DNA from: Desulfobacula sp.
GTDB taxonomy: Bacteria; Desulfobacterota; Desulfobacteria; Desulfobacterales; Desulfobacteraceae
NCBI GenBank assembly: GCA_029940235.1
Contig: JAOZRI010000156.1
Coordinates: 1 to 5,933, forward strand
Length of the DNA stretch: 5,933 bases
Reading direction: 5' to 3'
Of the stretch, positions 1 through 5,931 are shown one piece after another (position 1 is the stretch's first letter; every line of letters begins with the position of its first letter). The translations under genes were made by a program, and so were the position numbers. The notes beneath the pieces were generated by a model, which saw only the letters and a list, made by a program, of their open reading frames with translations, made no database searches and had not been told where the DNA came from.

Positions 1-2067
1 GTTGCCGGCATGAAAGAATCTCCAATAAACAAGGGGGCTATTTGCGCTAAAGGTCATGCTGCTGCTCAATGGGTATACTCTTCTGATCGTTTAACCCATC
101 CTTTAAAAAGAGTAGGTAAAAAAGGGGAAGGTAAGTTTAAAAAAATCACCTGGAATGAAGCAATTAAAACAATTGCTTCTAAATTAAAAGAGCAGAAAGC
201 CAAATTTGGACCGGAATCACTTGGTATACTTGCCCCGGCAAAAAGATCTTACAATGTATATTTTAACCGTTTCCTGCAGGTTCATGGAAGCCCCAATTAT
301 GGACACAGTGGCATATGTGTTCTGCAAAGGGCATTTGCCTTTCATTATACTCTTGCTGACAGGCCCATGGCTGATAATTATGAAAACAGTGATCTTGTGC
401 TTATCTGGGGCCGGCAACCTGTATACTCAGGTCCTGCCATGGCTCCTGCCAAATCCATAGTCAAAGCAAAAGAGAAAGGAACAAAACTGATTGCAATAAA
501 ACCGTCTGTAGAACCGGATATGGGTTTTGTTGATATATGGGTGCCTGTCAGGCCTGGAACAGATGCAGCACTTGCTCTTGGAATGCTTAATGTCATTATT
601 AATGAAGACCTGATTGATAATGAATTTGTAGAAAAATGGTGTGAAGGTTATGAACAGTTAAAAGAGCATATCCTGCAGTATAATGTATTGTGGGCAGAAA
701 AAATCTCCGGGGTTCCTGCTGAACAGATCAAAGAGATAGCAAGACTTTATGCAACCACTAAAAAAGCATCAATAGATTTGGGAAATGGTGTTGAGCATGC
801 ACCTTCATCAAATGATGCAATCCGAGCCGTTGCGATTCTCATGGCTGTAACCGGTCACCTTGACAGGCCAGGATGTAATCTGTTTGGACCCTCTCCTTCA
901 AAAATGCCGAAACCTGCCAGCATTGACCTAAAGGACAGGTATACCCAGGAGTTTGTAGACAAACTCATTGGCCCTGAGTTCCCTAAAGCTTTTCAACCTT
1001 TTCTTCATGGAACATCATCTGCTTATTATAAATTGCTTGATGCCGTCCTTACTAAAGATCCCTATCAAATTAAAACCATTATTGCACCGGGAACACAGCC
1101 TTCAGTAAGTACCAGGGGATCAAAAAGGGTACTTGAGGCACTCAGGGAACTGGATTTTTATGTAGTAGTTGATGTGGCAAGGACAGCTGATATGGATTAC
1201 GCAGATATTGTAATGCCTGTAGCAACTCCATATGAGACAGATCACCCTTTTGAAATCAGGGGCAATTGGATTATGGCCAGAAACAAAGTTATTGAACCTC
1301 TGGGTGATTATAAATCCATGTATGAATTTTTCCTCGACCTTGGTGTGGGAATGGGGTATGGCTCTGATTTCTGGAACGGAGACATAAAAACCTGCATGAA
1401 TTATCAGTTGGAGCCCTTTAACATGACCATTGATGAACTCAGAGAATATCCCACTGGCATCACATATGAAACCATACCCAGAACATATGAAAAATATAAA
1501 ATGGTATTTAATAAAAAAAGTCCAAGATTGTCAGGGGAGCCATACCTTCCTGATTGCAAAGTGGCAATTTATAATACAAGCTTTGAAAAAGCAGGTTTTA
1601 ATCCTCTGCCAGAATGGAAAGAGCCCCCTGAAAGTATTACCGGCACACCAAAATTTTTGAAAAAATATCCTCTGCTCTTATCTGACTACCATACATCTAA
1701 ATGTTTTTCAGCTTCATGGCAGAGGAATGTTCCATACCTGAGAGAGATCATGCCATATCCTGTTCTTCACATTCATCCTGATGCTGCTGATATTCGCGGG
1801 ATAAAAAATAATGACTGGATAAAGGTTGAATCACCGCATGGTTGGATGAAAGTAAAAGCCGAAATCTATCCTGGAATAAGGTCGGATACTGTAATGATCC
1901 TGCATGGCTGGTGGCAAGGATGCAAAGAGCTTGGTATGAAAGATTTTCCACTGCTTGATGGTGGTGCCAATGTGAATATAATGTATAGTGTTGATCCCCA
2001 AAAGGCATTTGATCCAATAATAACAGCAATGTCAAGCCAGACACTTGTTGAGGTAAGCAAAATATAA
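1..2067 (+). CDS. Molybdopterin oxidoreductase catalytic subunit (DMSO reductase superfamily), 5' end outside window
   Basis: This is the catalytic subunit of a complex iron-sulfur molybdoenzyme, carrying a bis-MGD Mo or W cofactor. The frame is open from base 1, and the Met at base 10 lies inside a conserved domain, so the true start and the first three Cys of the N-terminal [4Fe-4S] motif are upstream. Numbering from that Met: ICAKG (11-15) holds the fourth cluster Cys and the conserved Lys between cluster and pterin. The stretch around GSPNYGHSGIC (93-103) places Cys103 where the Mo-ligating residue is expected. LIWGRQP (131-137), VRPGTDAALALGM (180-192), the segment near GNGVEH (258-263) and ADIVMPVATPYE (398-409) are MGD-binding domain motifs. 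The C-terminal molybdopterin-binding domain runs from about 552 to 683, with HGWWQG (632-637) and GGANVN (651-656). About 685 residues are visible; related enzymes are often 700-850. A Tat signal cannot be judged. Candidates include phenylacetyl-CoA oxidoreductase-like, polysulfide/thiosulfate reductase-like or acetylene hydratase-related enzymes. The family is certain, the substrate is not. Confidence 0.93.
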   Translation, partial: VAGMKESPINKGAICAKGHAAAQWVYSSDRLTHPLKRVGKKGEGKFKKITWNEAIKTIASKLKEQKAKFGPESLGILAPAKRSYNVYFNRFLQVHGSPNYGHSGICVLQRAFAFHYTLADRPMADNYENSDLVLIWGRQPVYSGPAMAPAKSIVKAKEKGTKLIAIKPSVEPDMGFVDIWVPVRPGTDAALALGMLNVIINEDLIDNEFVEKWCEGYEQLKEHILQYNVLWAEKISGVPAEQIKEIARLYATTKKASIDLGNGVEHAPSSNDAIRAVAILMAVTGHLDRPGCNLFGPSPSKMPKPASIDLKDRYTQEFVDKLIGPEFPKAFQPFLHGTSSAYYKLLDAVLTKDPYQIKTIIAPGTQPSVSTRGSKRVLEALRELDFYVVVDVARTADMDYADIVMPVATPYETDHPFEIRGNWIMARNKVIEPLGDYKSMYEFFLDLGVGMGYGSDFWNGDIKTCMNYQLEPFNMTIDELREYPTGITYETIPRTYEKYKMVFNKKSPRLSGEPYLPDCKVAIYNTSFEKAGFNPLPEWKEPPESITGTPKFLKKYPLLLSDYHTSKCFSASWQRNVPYLREIMPYPVLHIHPDAADIRGIKNNDWIKVESPHGWMKVKAEIYPGIRSDTVMILHGWWQGCKELGMKDFPLLDGGANVNIMYSVDPQKAFDPIITAMSSQTLVEVSKI

Positions 2068-2093
2068 CCTTTTTAATTTATTGATTAGCATTC

Positions 2094-2098
2094 AGGAG
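2094..2098 (+). promoter_or_regulatory. Ribosome binding site of the ferredoxin subunit
   Basis: AGGAG lies 8 bases before the ATG at 2107, a textbook Shine-Dalgarno spacing. It supports that start within the short gap after the catalytic subunit. Confidence 0.8.
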
Positions 2099-2106
2099 AA
2101 TCAACA

Positions 2107-2568
2107 ATGTCTGCCCAATATAAGATCTCGTTTATAGAAGAGAGATGCATTCAGTGTCATGGCTGCTCTACAGCATGTAAAAGCTGGAATGAAATAGAAC
2201 CTGGAATACACTTAAGACAAATAAAAAATGTTTGGCATGGAAAGTATCCAAAAGTAAAGATCTCATCACTTTCTATGGCATGCAGGCATTGTAAAGACCC
2301 TGAGTGCATGGCAGCATGCCCTGTAAAAGCAATCACAAAATCCAAGACAAACGGGGTAGTGATTGTTGATAAAGAGAAATGTACAGGCTGTAAAATATGT
2401 CTTAAGCAATGTCCCTATGACATACCTCAATTTGGAGAGGATAAAAAAATGTACAAGTGTGATATGTGCATAGATAAAATAGATTTCGAAAAAACAACTC
2501 CACCCTGTGTAGAAACATGTCCAACCAATGCACTTTTATTTTCTAACCTCATAAGCACTGAAAAGTAA
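2107..2568 (+). CDS. Four-cluster [4Fe-4S] ferredoxin electron-transfer subunit (DmsB/PhsB/NrfC-like)
   Basis: This 153-residue protein passes electrons between the molybdoenzyme encoded just upstream and a redox partner. It has 16 Cys in four groups: C14-x2-C17-x2-C20-x3-C24, C59-x2-C62-x4-C67-x3-C71, C92-x2-C95-x2-C98-x3-C102, and C118-x2-C121-x12-C134-x3-C138. This is the pattern of the DmsB/PsrB/PhsB family, in which four cubane clusters form a wire. Each group ends at or near the usual C-P motif (ACPVKAI, QCPYDIP, TCPTNA). No signal peptide or membrane segment is present, as expected for a subunit that folds with its catalytic partner. It is somewhat shorter than DmsB, which is about 200 residues, and stops soon after the last cluster. 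The gene follows the catalytic subunit by 39 bases with a good ribosome site, so the two are almost surely co-transcribed. No membrane-anchor (DmsC/NrfD type) gene follows; the next gene belongs to a separately promoted operon. Family and pairing are secure; the electron partner is unknown. Confidence 0.94.
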   Translation: MSAQYKISFIEERCIQCHGCSTACKSWNEIEPGIHLRQIKNVWHGKYPKVKISSLSMACRHCKDPECMAACPVKAITKSKTNGVVIVDKEKCTGCKICLKQCPYDIPQFGEDKKMYKCDMCIDKIDFEKTTPPCVETCPTNALLFSNLISTEK

Positions 2569-2587
2569 AAAAAGTTCACTGCTGCAT

Positions 2588-2632
2588 TACACCATGAGGT
2601 GAAAATTTTTTACCCCATGGTGTGATTTTTTT
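2588..2632 (+). terminator. Probable rho-independent terminator after the molybdoenzyme operon, possibly also an activator site
   Basis: The arms ACACCATGAGGT (2589-2600) and ACCCCATGGTGT (2612-2623) pair over 12 positions with one A-C mismatch, around an 11-base AT-rich loop. Seven T follow at 2626-2632. It sits 20 bases after the ferredoxin stop codon, as an intrinsic terminator should. A related dyad occurs at nearly the same distance before the second sigma-54 promoter (5806-5842) but without a T-run, so the element may also, or instead, be the enhancer site of a sigma-54 activator. Confidence 0.75.
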
Positions 2633-2640
2633 GTTATTAA

Positions 2641-2715
2641 CTGCCTAATCTTTTGATTCAGCTATATAAATTTTTCTGGCACGTTTTCTGCTTTGTTTTT
2701 AATCATGACCATTAG
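2641..2715 (+). repeat. Direct repeat copy A containing a sigma-54 promoter
   Basis: This stretch is repeated at 5859-5931. The two copies share CTGCCTA at the left end, a perfect 29-base block (2666-2694 and 5883-5911) covering the promoter, and an identical ATGACCATTAG at the right end (2705-2715 and 5921-5931). The intervening bases differ, with small length changes. The repeat is intergenic and shows no sign of being a mobile element. Confidence 0.85.
2677..2692 (+). promoter_or_regulatory. Sigma-54 (RpoN) promoter of the TRAP transporter operon
   Basis: TGGCACGTTTTCTGCT matches the -24/-12 consensus (TGGCACG-N4-TTGCW) at all but one position. GG (2678-2679) and GC (2690-2691) are separated by exactly 10 bases, as sigma-54 requires. 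The predicted transcript starts near 2702-2703, about 195 bases before the binding-protein gene. Such a promoter is silent without an AAA+ enhancer-binding activator, so the operon is probably switched on by a specific signal. The activator gene is not in the window. The identical core at 5894-5909 strengthens the call. Confidence 0.9.
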
Positions 2716-2898
2716 TATAACCATGCTAAAAAAACGGATTTTTAAATAATGATTTTGATGTCACTTTCTGGTTTTGAAAATCATCAGATTGTCGATGGAT
2801 TTGAATGTCTGGAATTTTCAGCGTTAAAAGCCTAAGACGCCGGAGATGATGTAAAAGCTCTTTTAAGTGAAATCAACTAAAATTAAAGGAGAATGACT
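2703..2898 (+). other. Long 5' leader of the TRAP operon, with hairpins and short reading frames; no confident gene
   Basis: About 195 transcribed bases separate the sigma-54 promoter from the first TRAP gene. Two inverted repeats are visible: ATGATTTT (2749-2756) with AAAATCAT (2777-2784), and TTAAAAG (2824-2830) with CTTTTAA (2860-2866). Two short frames touch at TAATG: 14 codons at 2705-2749 (MTISITMLKKRIFK) and 28 codons at 2749-2835. The second frame continues past its TAA for 14 more sense codons (DAGDDVKALLSEIN) to a stop at 2878-2880. Neither has a recognisable ribosome site. The leader may hold a decayed gene fragment or a post-transcriptional control element. No known riboswitch is recognised. 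Confidence 0.4.
2887..2891 (+). promoter_or_regulatory. Ribosome binding site that selects the binding-protein start
   Basis: AGGAG lies only 1 base before the ATG at 2893, 7 bases before the ATG at 2899 and 13 bases before the ATG at 2905. The 7-base spacing favours 2899; the first ATG is too close for normal initiation. Confidence 0.7.
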
Positions 2899-3912
2899 AT
2901 GAGTATGAAAAAGAAAATTTTTAAAATGATCATGATAGTAAGTAGTCTTATATTAAGCAGCGCTTTACTGCAACCTGTAACAGCTGCTGATAAAATAACC
3001 CTTAATTTTGTCTCATTTGTTCCCAAAATGAATATCACGTACAGGGAATGGGCTCCACTCTTTATCGACAAGATCAATGAACGCGCTAAAGGAGAACTGT
3101 TTATTAAATACCGCGGAGGCCCTGAAGTCATTGGAGGTTTTGACCAGGCAAAGGCAGTTGCAAAGGGGACCATTGATATGGCTATGGTGCCCACAAGCTT
3201 TTATCCCGGAGTTGTTCCCGGCGCAGATACCATGCGCTTATCAAAAATTTCCACAGCAAAAGAACGGGCTAACGGCACATATGATCTACAAAGAGAGATA
3301 CATGAAAAAGCCGGAATCTATTTTGTCGGGAACTCAACTCCGGTCCAGGATCACTTCTTCTGGGTCTGCCTGAGAAAACCGGTCAAGACCCGTGAAGATT
3401 TTAAGGGACTGAAGATTGGAGGCAGCCCGCCGTTCTTACCCTGCTTTAAGGCTTTAGGCGCTTCTCCTGTAAAGGCCGGCCTCCCGCAATATTATCCTTC
3501 AGTCGAAAGAGGTGTGTTTGATGGTAATATTATCGGGATGGATGTTTATCTTGCAATCCATGAATATGAAGTTGCTCCCTATGTAATTGATCACCCTTTC
3601 TACAAATCTACCAATGTTATTATCATGAACCTGAAAAAATGGAACAGCCTGCCGGATCATCTAAAAAAATTGATAGATCAGGTACAGATGGAAACAGAGC
3701 AGGCAATGCTTGAGGTGTGGGAAGGCGCTGTAGCAGGAATGAAGAAAAAGGCAATGAAAGAAGGCGCAAAATTTATCAAACTTGAACCGGATACAGCCAA
3801 ATGGTATGTAAACACATTTTATGATGTCGGATGGAAATACTCAGAGGAAAAATTTCCACCGGATGTTATCCGAAAATTCAAGAGACTGATATCTGAATCG
3901 TCAAAACCATGA
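2899..3912 (+). CDS. dctP: TRAP transporter periplasmic substrate-binding protein (DctP family)
   Basis: This is the periplasmic receptor that captures the substrate, usually an organic acid, and delivers it to the DctQ/DctM membrane complex. From the start at 2899 it has 337 residues, normal for the family; starting at 2893 would add Met-Thr. A classic Sec signal peptide is present: MSMKKK, a hydrophobic core at about residues 7-24, and likely cleavage near VTA/AD (26-30). Family signatures follow: GGPEVIGGFDQAKAVAKGTIDMA (73-95), where the fold reads out a bound ligand; FKGLKIGG (168-175); YPSVERGVFDGN (199-210); and the C-terminal helices from about 243 onward. The oddity is GLKIGG: most DctP proteins have GLKIR, whose Arg forms a salt bridge to the substrate carboxylate, and here that residue is Gly174 (codon 3418-3420). 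The substrate or its mode of binding may therefore be unusual. The stop overlaps the next start as ATGA. The family is certain; the ligand is unknown. Confidence 0.95.
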   Translation: MSMKKKIFKMIMIVSSLILSSALLQPVTAADKITLNFVSFVPKMNITYREWAPLFIDKINERAKGELFIKYRGGPEVIGGFDQAKAVAKGTIDMAMVPTSFYPGVVPGADTMRLSKISTAKERANGTYDLQREIHEKAGIYFVGNSTPVQDHFFWVCLRKPVKTREDFKGLKIGGSPPFLPCFKALGASPVKAGLPQYYPSVERGVFDGNIIGMDVYLAIHEYEVAPYVIDHPFYKSTNVIIMNLKKWNSLPDHLKKLIDQVQMETEQAMLEVWEGAVAGMKKKAMKEGAKFIKLEPDTAKWYVNTFYDVGWKYSEEKFPPDVIRKFKRLISESSKP

Positions 3913-4388
3913 CCCGCCTGGACTCAATTTTTGATTCTATCCTTGACGCCTCAGCATTTTTAGCTGGAATACTTCTCGTATTCCAGATGCTGAGTGTTTG
4001 CTGGGAAGTTGTCATGAGATATTTCTTTAACAGCCCGACTATCTGGGTAATGGAAATTTGCGGGTATACTCTCCTTTGGATACCTTTTCTCAGTGCTGCA
4101 TGGGCTCTACGGGAGGGTTACCATGTAAAAATGGACATTATCACAGTACACTTGAGCCCTAAAAGTTTGTCAGTCTTGAATATGATTACTGCTGTTATAG
4201 CAGCTGTTATCTGCTTTATTATCACCTTTTTCGGGATAAAGGTGGCAATAGATCTCCATCAAACTAATTTTCTTACCCAGACCGGTTTAATGCTCCCTAA
4301 ATGGCCCATTGTGGCTATTATTCCTGTAAGTACACTGCTGTTATTTATTGAATTTCTGCGAAAGATATACAAATTGTGGATAAAGTGA
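3909..4388 (+). CDS. dctQ: TRAP transporter small membrane subunit (DctQ family)
   Basis: This 159-residue integral membrane protein is the small subunit of the TRAP carrier and packs against DctM. Four hydrophobic segments are visible at about 13-33, 46-66, 90-111 and 131-151, the standard DctQ topology. Typical motifs are EVVMRYFFNSPTIW (33-46), with the conserved Arg and the Trp after the Pro; REGYHVKMD (68-76) in the loop after the second segment; and LPKWPI (129-134) at the start of the fourth. Its ATG overlaps the stop of the binding-protein gene by four bases (ATGA, 3909-3912). No clear Shine-Dalgarno precedes it, so it is probably translated by coupling to the upstream gene. Sequence in this family is poorly conserved, but length, topology and position between the binding protein and DctM make the assignment firm. 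Confidence 0.93.
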   Translation: MTRLDSIFDSILDASAFLAGILLVFQMLSVCWEVVMRYFFNSPTIWVMEICGYTLLWIPFLSAAWALREGYHVKMDIITVHLSPKSLSVLNMITAVIAAVICFIITFFGIKVAIDLHQTNFLTQTGLMLPKWPIVAIIPVSTLLLFIEFLRKIYKLWIK

Positions 4389-4437
4389 AAGTGGTCAAGC
4401 AAAACAAGACCCACAGAAAATTAAAAGAACACCAATG

Positions 4438-4442
4438 AAAGG
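4438..4442 (+). promoter_or_regulatory. Ribosome binding site of the large TRAP subunit
   Basis: AAAGG lies 9 bases before the ATG at 4452. The 63 bases between the DctQ stop and this start hold no hairpin or promoter that I can see, so the gene is read from the same transcript but initiates independently. Confidence 0.6.
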
Positions 4443-4451
4443 TAACGATTT

Positions 4452-5762
4452 ATGGAATGGTATTTTATACTTATTATTATCTTTTGCTGCCTGACAATCC
4501 TGATGCTGTCAGGGCTCTATGTGGCATTTTGTTTTCTTGCTATCTGTATTGTTGGGATGTTTGTGTTTTTCGGTGGCGCTGTAGGTCTGGAACAGCTTAT
4601 CATCAGCATGTATACAACGTTGAATTCATTTATACTGCTACCCATTCCCCTGTTTATCCTTATGGGCGAGATCATGTTTCACTCCGGGATTGCACCGTTG
4701 CTTATAAAGACAATCGATAAATTATTAGGACGTCTTCCCGGCAGGTTGAGCTTACTGGCGGTGGGAACAGGGACTCTTTTTTCAACTCTGACGGGAACCA
4801 GTCTGGCCAGTGTTGCAATGCTTGGTTCGGTACTGGTCCCGGAGATGAAAAAACAGGGTTACCGGACACCCATGAGTCTGGGCCCCATCCTTGGCAGCGG
4901 CGGCCTTGCCATGATGATTCCTCCAAGTGGTCTGGCTGTCCTTTTGGGTGCCATCGCAGAAGTCTCTGTGGGCAGAATTTTAATAGCGATCATAGTCCCG
5001 GGACTGCTCTTGGCTGTTGTTTATTCGGCATATATTGTTATCAGGTGCCTTTTGCAGCCCTCTCTTGCTCCAGCCTATGAGATCAAACATATCCCCTGGT
5101 CTGAAAAGTTTGCAGACCTGATAAAATACGTTCTCCCCCAGGGAATTATTATTTTTCTTGTTGTGGGTGTTATTTTTATAGGTGTTGCCACACCATCAGA
5201 AGCTGCGGCTACCGGTGCAATAGGTACTATCTTCCTGGCTTTCTGTTACCAAAGAATGAACTGGAAAATCTTCAAAAAATCAATCAGGGGCACTATCGGT
5301 GTATCAAGCATGCTCCTGCTTATAATCGCAGGTGCAACAGCATTCAGTCAAATACTGGCATTCAGTGGCGTGACAATCGGTCTTACAGATATGGTTATGG
5401 GTCTTCCTCTTCCTCCCATGGCAATAATTATCATGATGATGGTTATCGTGCTTTTTCTTGGGAGTTTTATGGACCCGGTCGCTATCATGATGATTACACT
5501 GCCTGTATTTATTCCAGTGGTGAAATCGACAGGCTATGATCCTGTCTGGTTTTGTGTCTTATACCTCCTTAATATTGAGATGGCCATGACAACACCACCA
5601 TTTGGCATGGCTCTGTTTGTGATGAAGGGTGTGGCACCACCCGGAACAAAAATGAAAGATATCTATTTTGCAGCTTTCCCCTTTCTTGGGTGTGATCTTT
5701 TTGTGATGATATTGATATTGCTTTTCCCCTTTATAACCCTCTGGTTGCCGGGATTGATGTGA
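4452..5762 (+). CDS. dctM: TRAP transporter large membrane subunit (DctM family)
   Basis: This 436-residue protein is the translocation subunit of the TRAP carrier, which couples inward substrate transport to a sodium (or proton) gradient. The length is full for the family. It is hydrophobic almost throughout, with roughly 11-12 membrane segments and re-entrant loops. Recognisable motifs in order are PIPLFILMGEIMFHSG (64-79); TLTGTSLASVAMLGSVLVPEM (112-132), matching the G-x-S/T-x-A signature; GGLAMMIPPSG (150-160); ATPSEAAATGA (246-256); FLGSFMDPVAIMMITLPV (335-352); and TPPFGMALFV (381-390). The two serine/threonine- and proline-rich hairpins (GTS and MDP/TPPF regions) lie where the sodium- and substrate-binding elements of DctM are expected. 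It completes the operon begun by the binding protein and DctQ. No frameshift or truncation is seen. The substrate cannot be predicted; organic acids are typical for the family. Confidence 0.96.
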   Translation: MEWYFILIIIFCCLTILMLSGLYVAFCFLAICIVGMFVFFGGAVGLEQLIISMYTTLNSFILLPIPLFILMGEIMFHSGIAPLLIKTIDKLLGRLPGRLSLLAVGTGTLFSTLTGTSLASVAMLGSVLVPEMKKQGYRTPMSLGPILGSGGLAMMIPPSGLAVLLGAIAEVSVGRILIAIIVPGLLLAVVYSAYIVIRCLLQPSLAPAYEIKHIPWSEKFADLIKYVLPQGIIIFLVVGVIFIGVATPSEAAATGAIGTIFLAFCYQRMNWKIFKKSIRGTIGVSSMLLLIIAGATAFSQILAFSGVTIGLTDMVMGLPLPPMAIIIMMMVIVLFLGSFMDPVAIMMITLPVFIPVVKSTGYDPVWFCVLYLLNIEMAMTTPPFGMALFVMKGVAPPGTKMKDIYFAAFPFLGCDLFVMILILLFPFITLWLPGLM

Positions 5763-5805
5763 GGATATTGAGTTTTATGGGTTTTATTTTTACTGGAATT
5801 ATTTT

Positions 5806-5842
5806 TACACTATGGAGTAATTTTATTTCACCCCATAGTGTA
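5806..5842 (+). promoter_or_regulatory. Imperfect dyad upstream of the second sigma-54 promoter: candidate activator site or weak terminator
   Basis: TACACTATGGAGT (5806-5818) and ACCCCATAGTGTA (5830-5842) pair over 13 positions with one A-C mismatch around an 11-base loop. The dyad resembles the one at 2589-2623 in arm sequence, loop length and mismatch type. Unlike that one it has no following T-run (GACTCG follows), so a standard terminator is doubtful. Its centre is about 71 bases before the promoter GG, against about 72 in the first copy, fitting an enhancer site for a sigma-54 activator. It could also protect or end the TRAP operon mRNA. Confidence 0.6.
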
Positions 5843-5858
5843 GACTCGCTGCAATCAG

Positions 5859-5931
5859 CTGCCTATCCATTGAATTAGCAAGATAAATTTTTCTGGCACG
5901 TTTTCTGCTTTATTTTAACCATGACCATTAG
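5859..5931 (+). repeat. Direct repeat copy B containing a sigma-54 promoter
   Basis: This is the second copy of the repeat at 2641-2715, sharing the 29-base identical block (5883-5911), CTGCCTA at the left end and ATGACCATTAG at the right end. Similarity may continue past the window edge, which is two bases further on. Confidence 0.85.
5894..5909 (+). promoter_or_regulatory. Second sigma-54 promoter, for an operon beyond the right edge
   Basis: The core TGGCACGTTTTCTGCT is identical to that at 2677-2692, with GG at 5895-5896 and GC at 5907-5908. The predicted start of transcription is about 5919-5920, so the gene it drives lies outside the window on the + strand. The matching promoter and flanks imply co-regulation with the TRAP operon. 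Confidence 0.88.

Noticed and set aside
10..12. ATG at base 10 as the true start of the molybdopterin oxidoreductase
   Set aside because: The frame is open to base 1, and the Met lies just before the fourth Cys of an N-terminal [4Fe-4S] domain whose first three Cys must be encoded upstream. The gene is cut by the window edge.
1748..2060. Minus-strand open frames opposite the end of the molybdoenzyme gene
   Set aside because: They lie fully inside a well-supported gene, have low-complexity or unfamiliar sequence and no ribosome site. The same applies to the other antisense frames at 217-417, 378-596, 2157-2345, 2883-3194 and 4702-4926.
2703..2898. A known riboswitch or small RNA in the leader
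   Set aside because: The stems are short, and no conserved riboswitch core is recognisable by eye.
4435..4494. ATG at 4435 as an alternative start or small gene before DctM
   Set aside because: It is out of frame with DctM and meets a stop after about 19 codons. The ATG at 4452 has a suitable ribosome site and gives a normal DctM N-terminus.
5763..5805. A terminator or gene directly after DctM
   Set aside because: This stretch is T-rich but has no stem before the dyad at 5806 and no reading frame of note.
2641..5931. The two direct repeats as ends of a composite mobile element carrying the TRAP operon
   Set aside because: The repeats are promoters with diverged flanks. There is no transposase, terminal inverted repeat or target duplication, and the enclosed genes form a normal operon.
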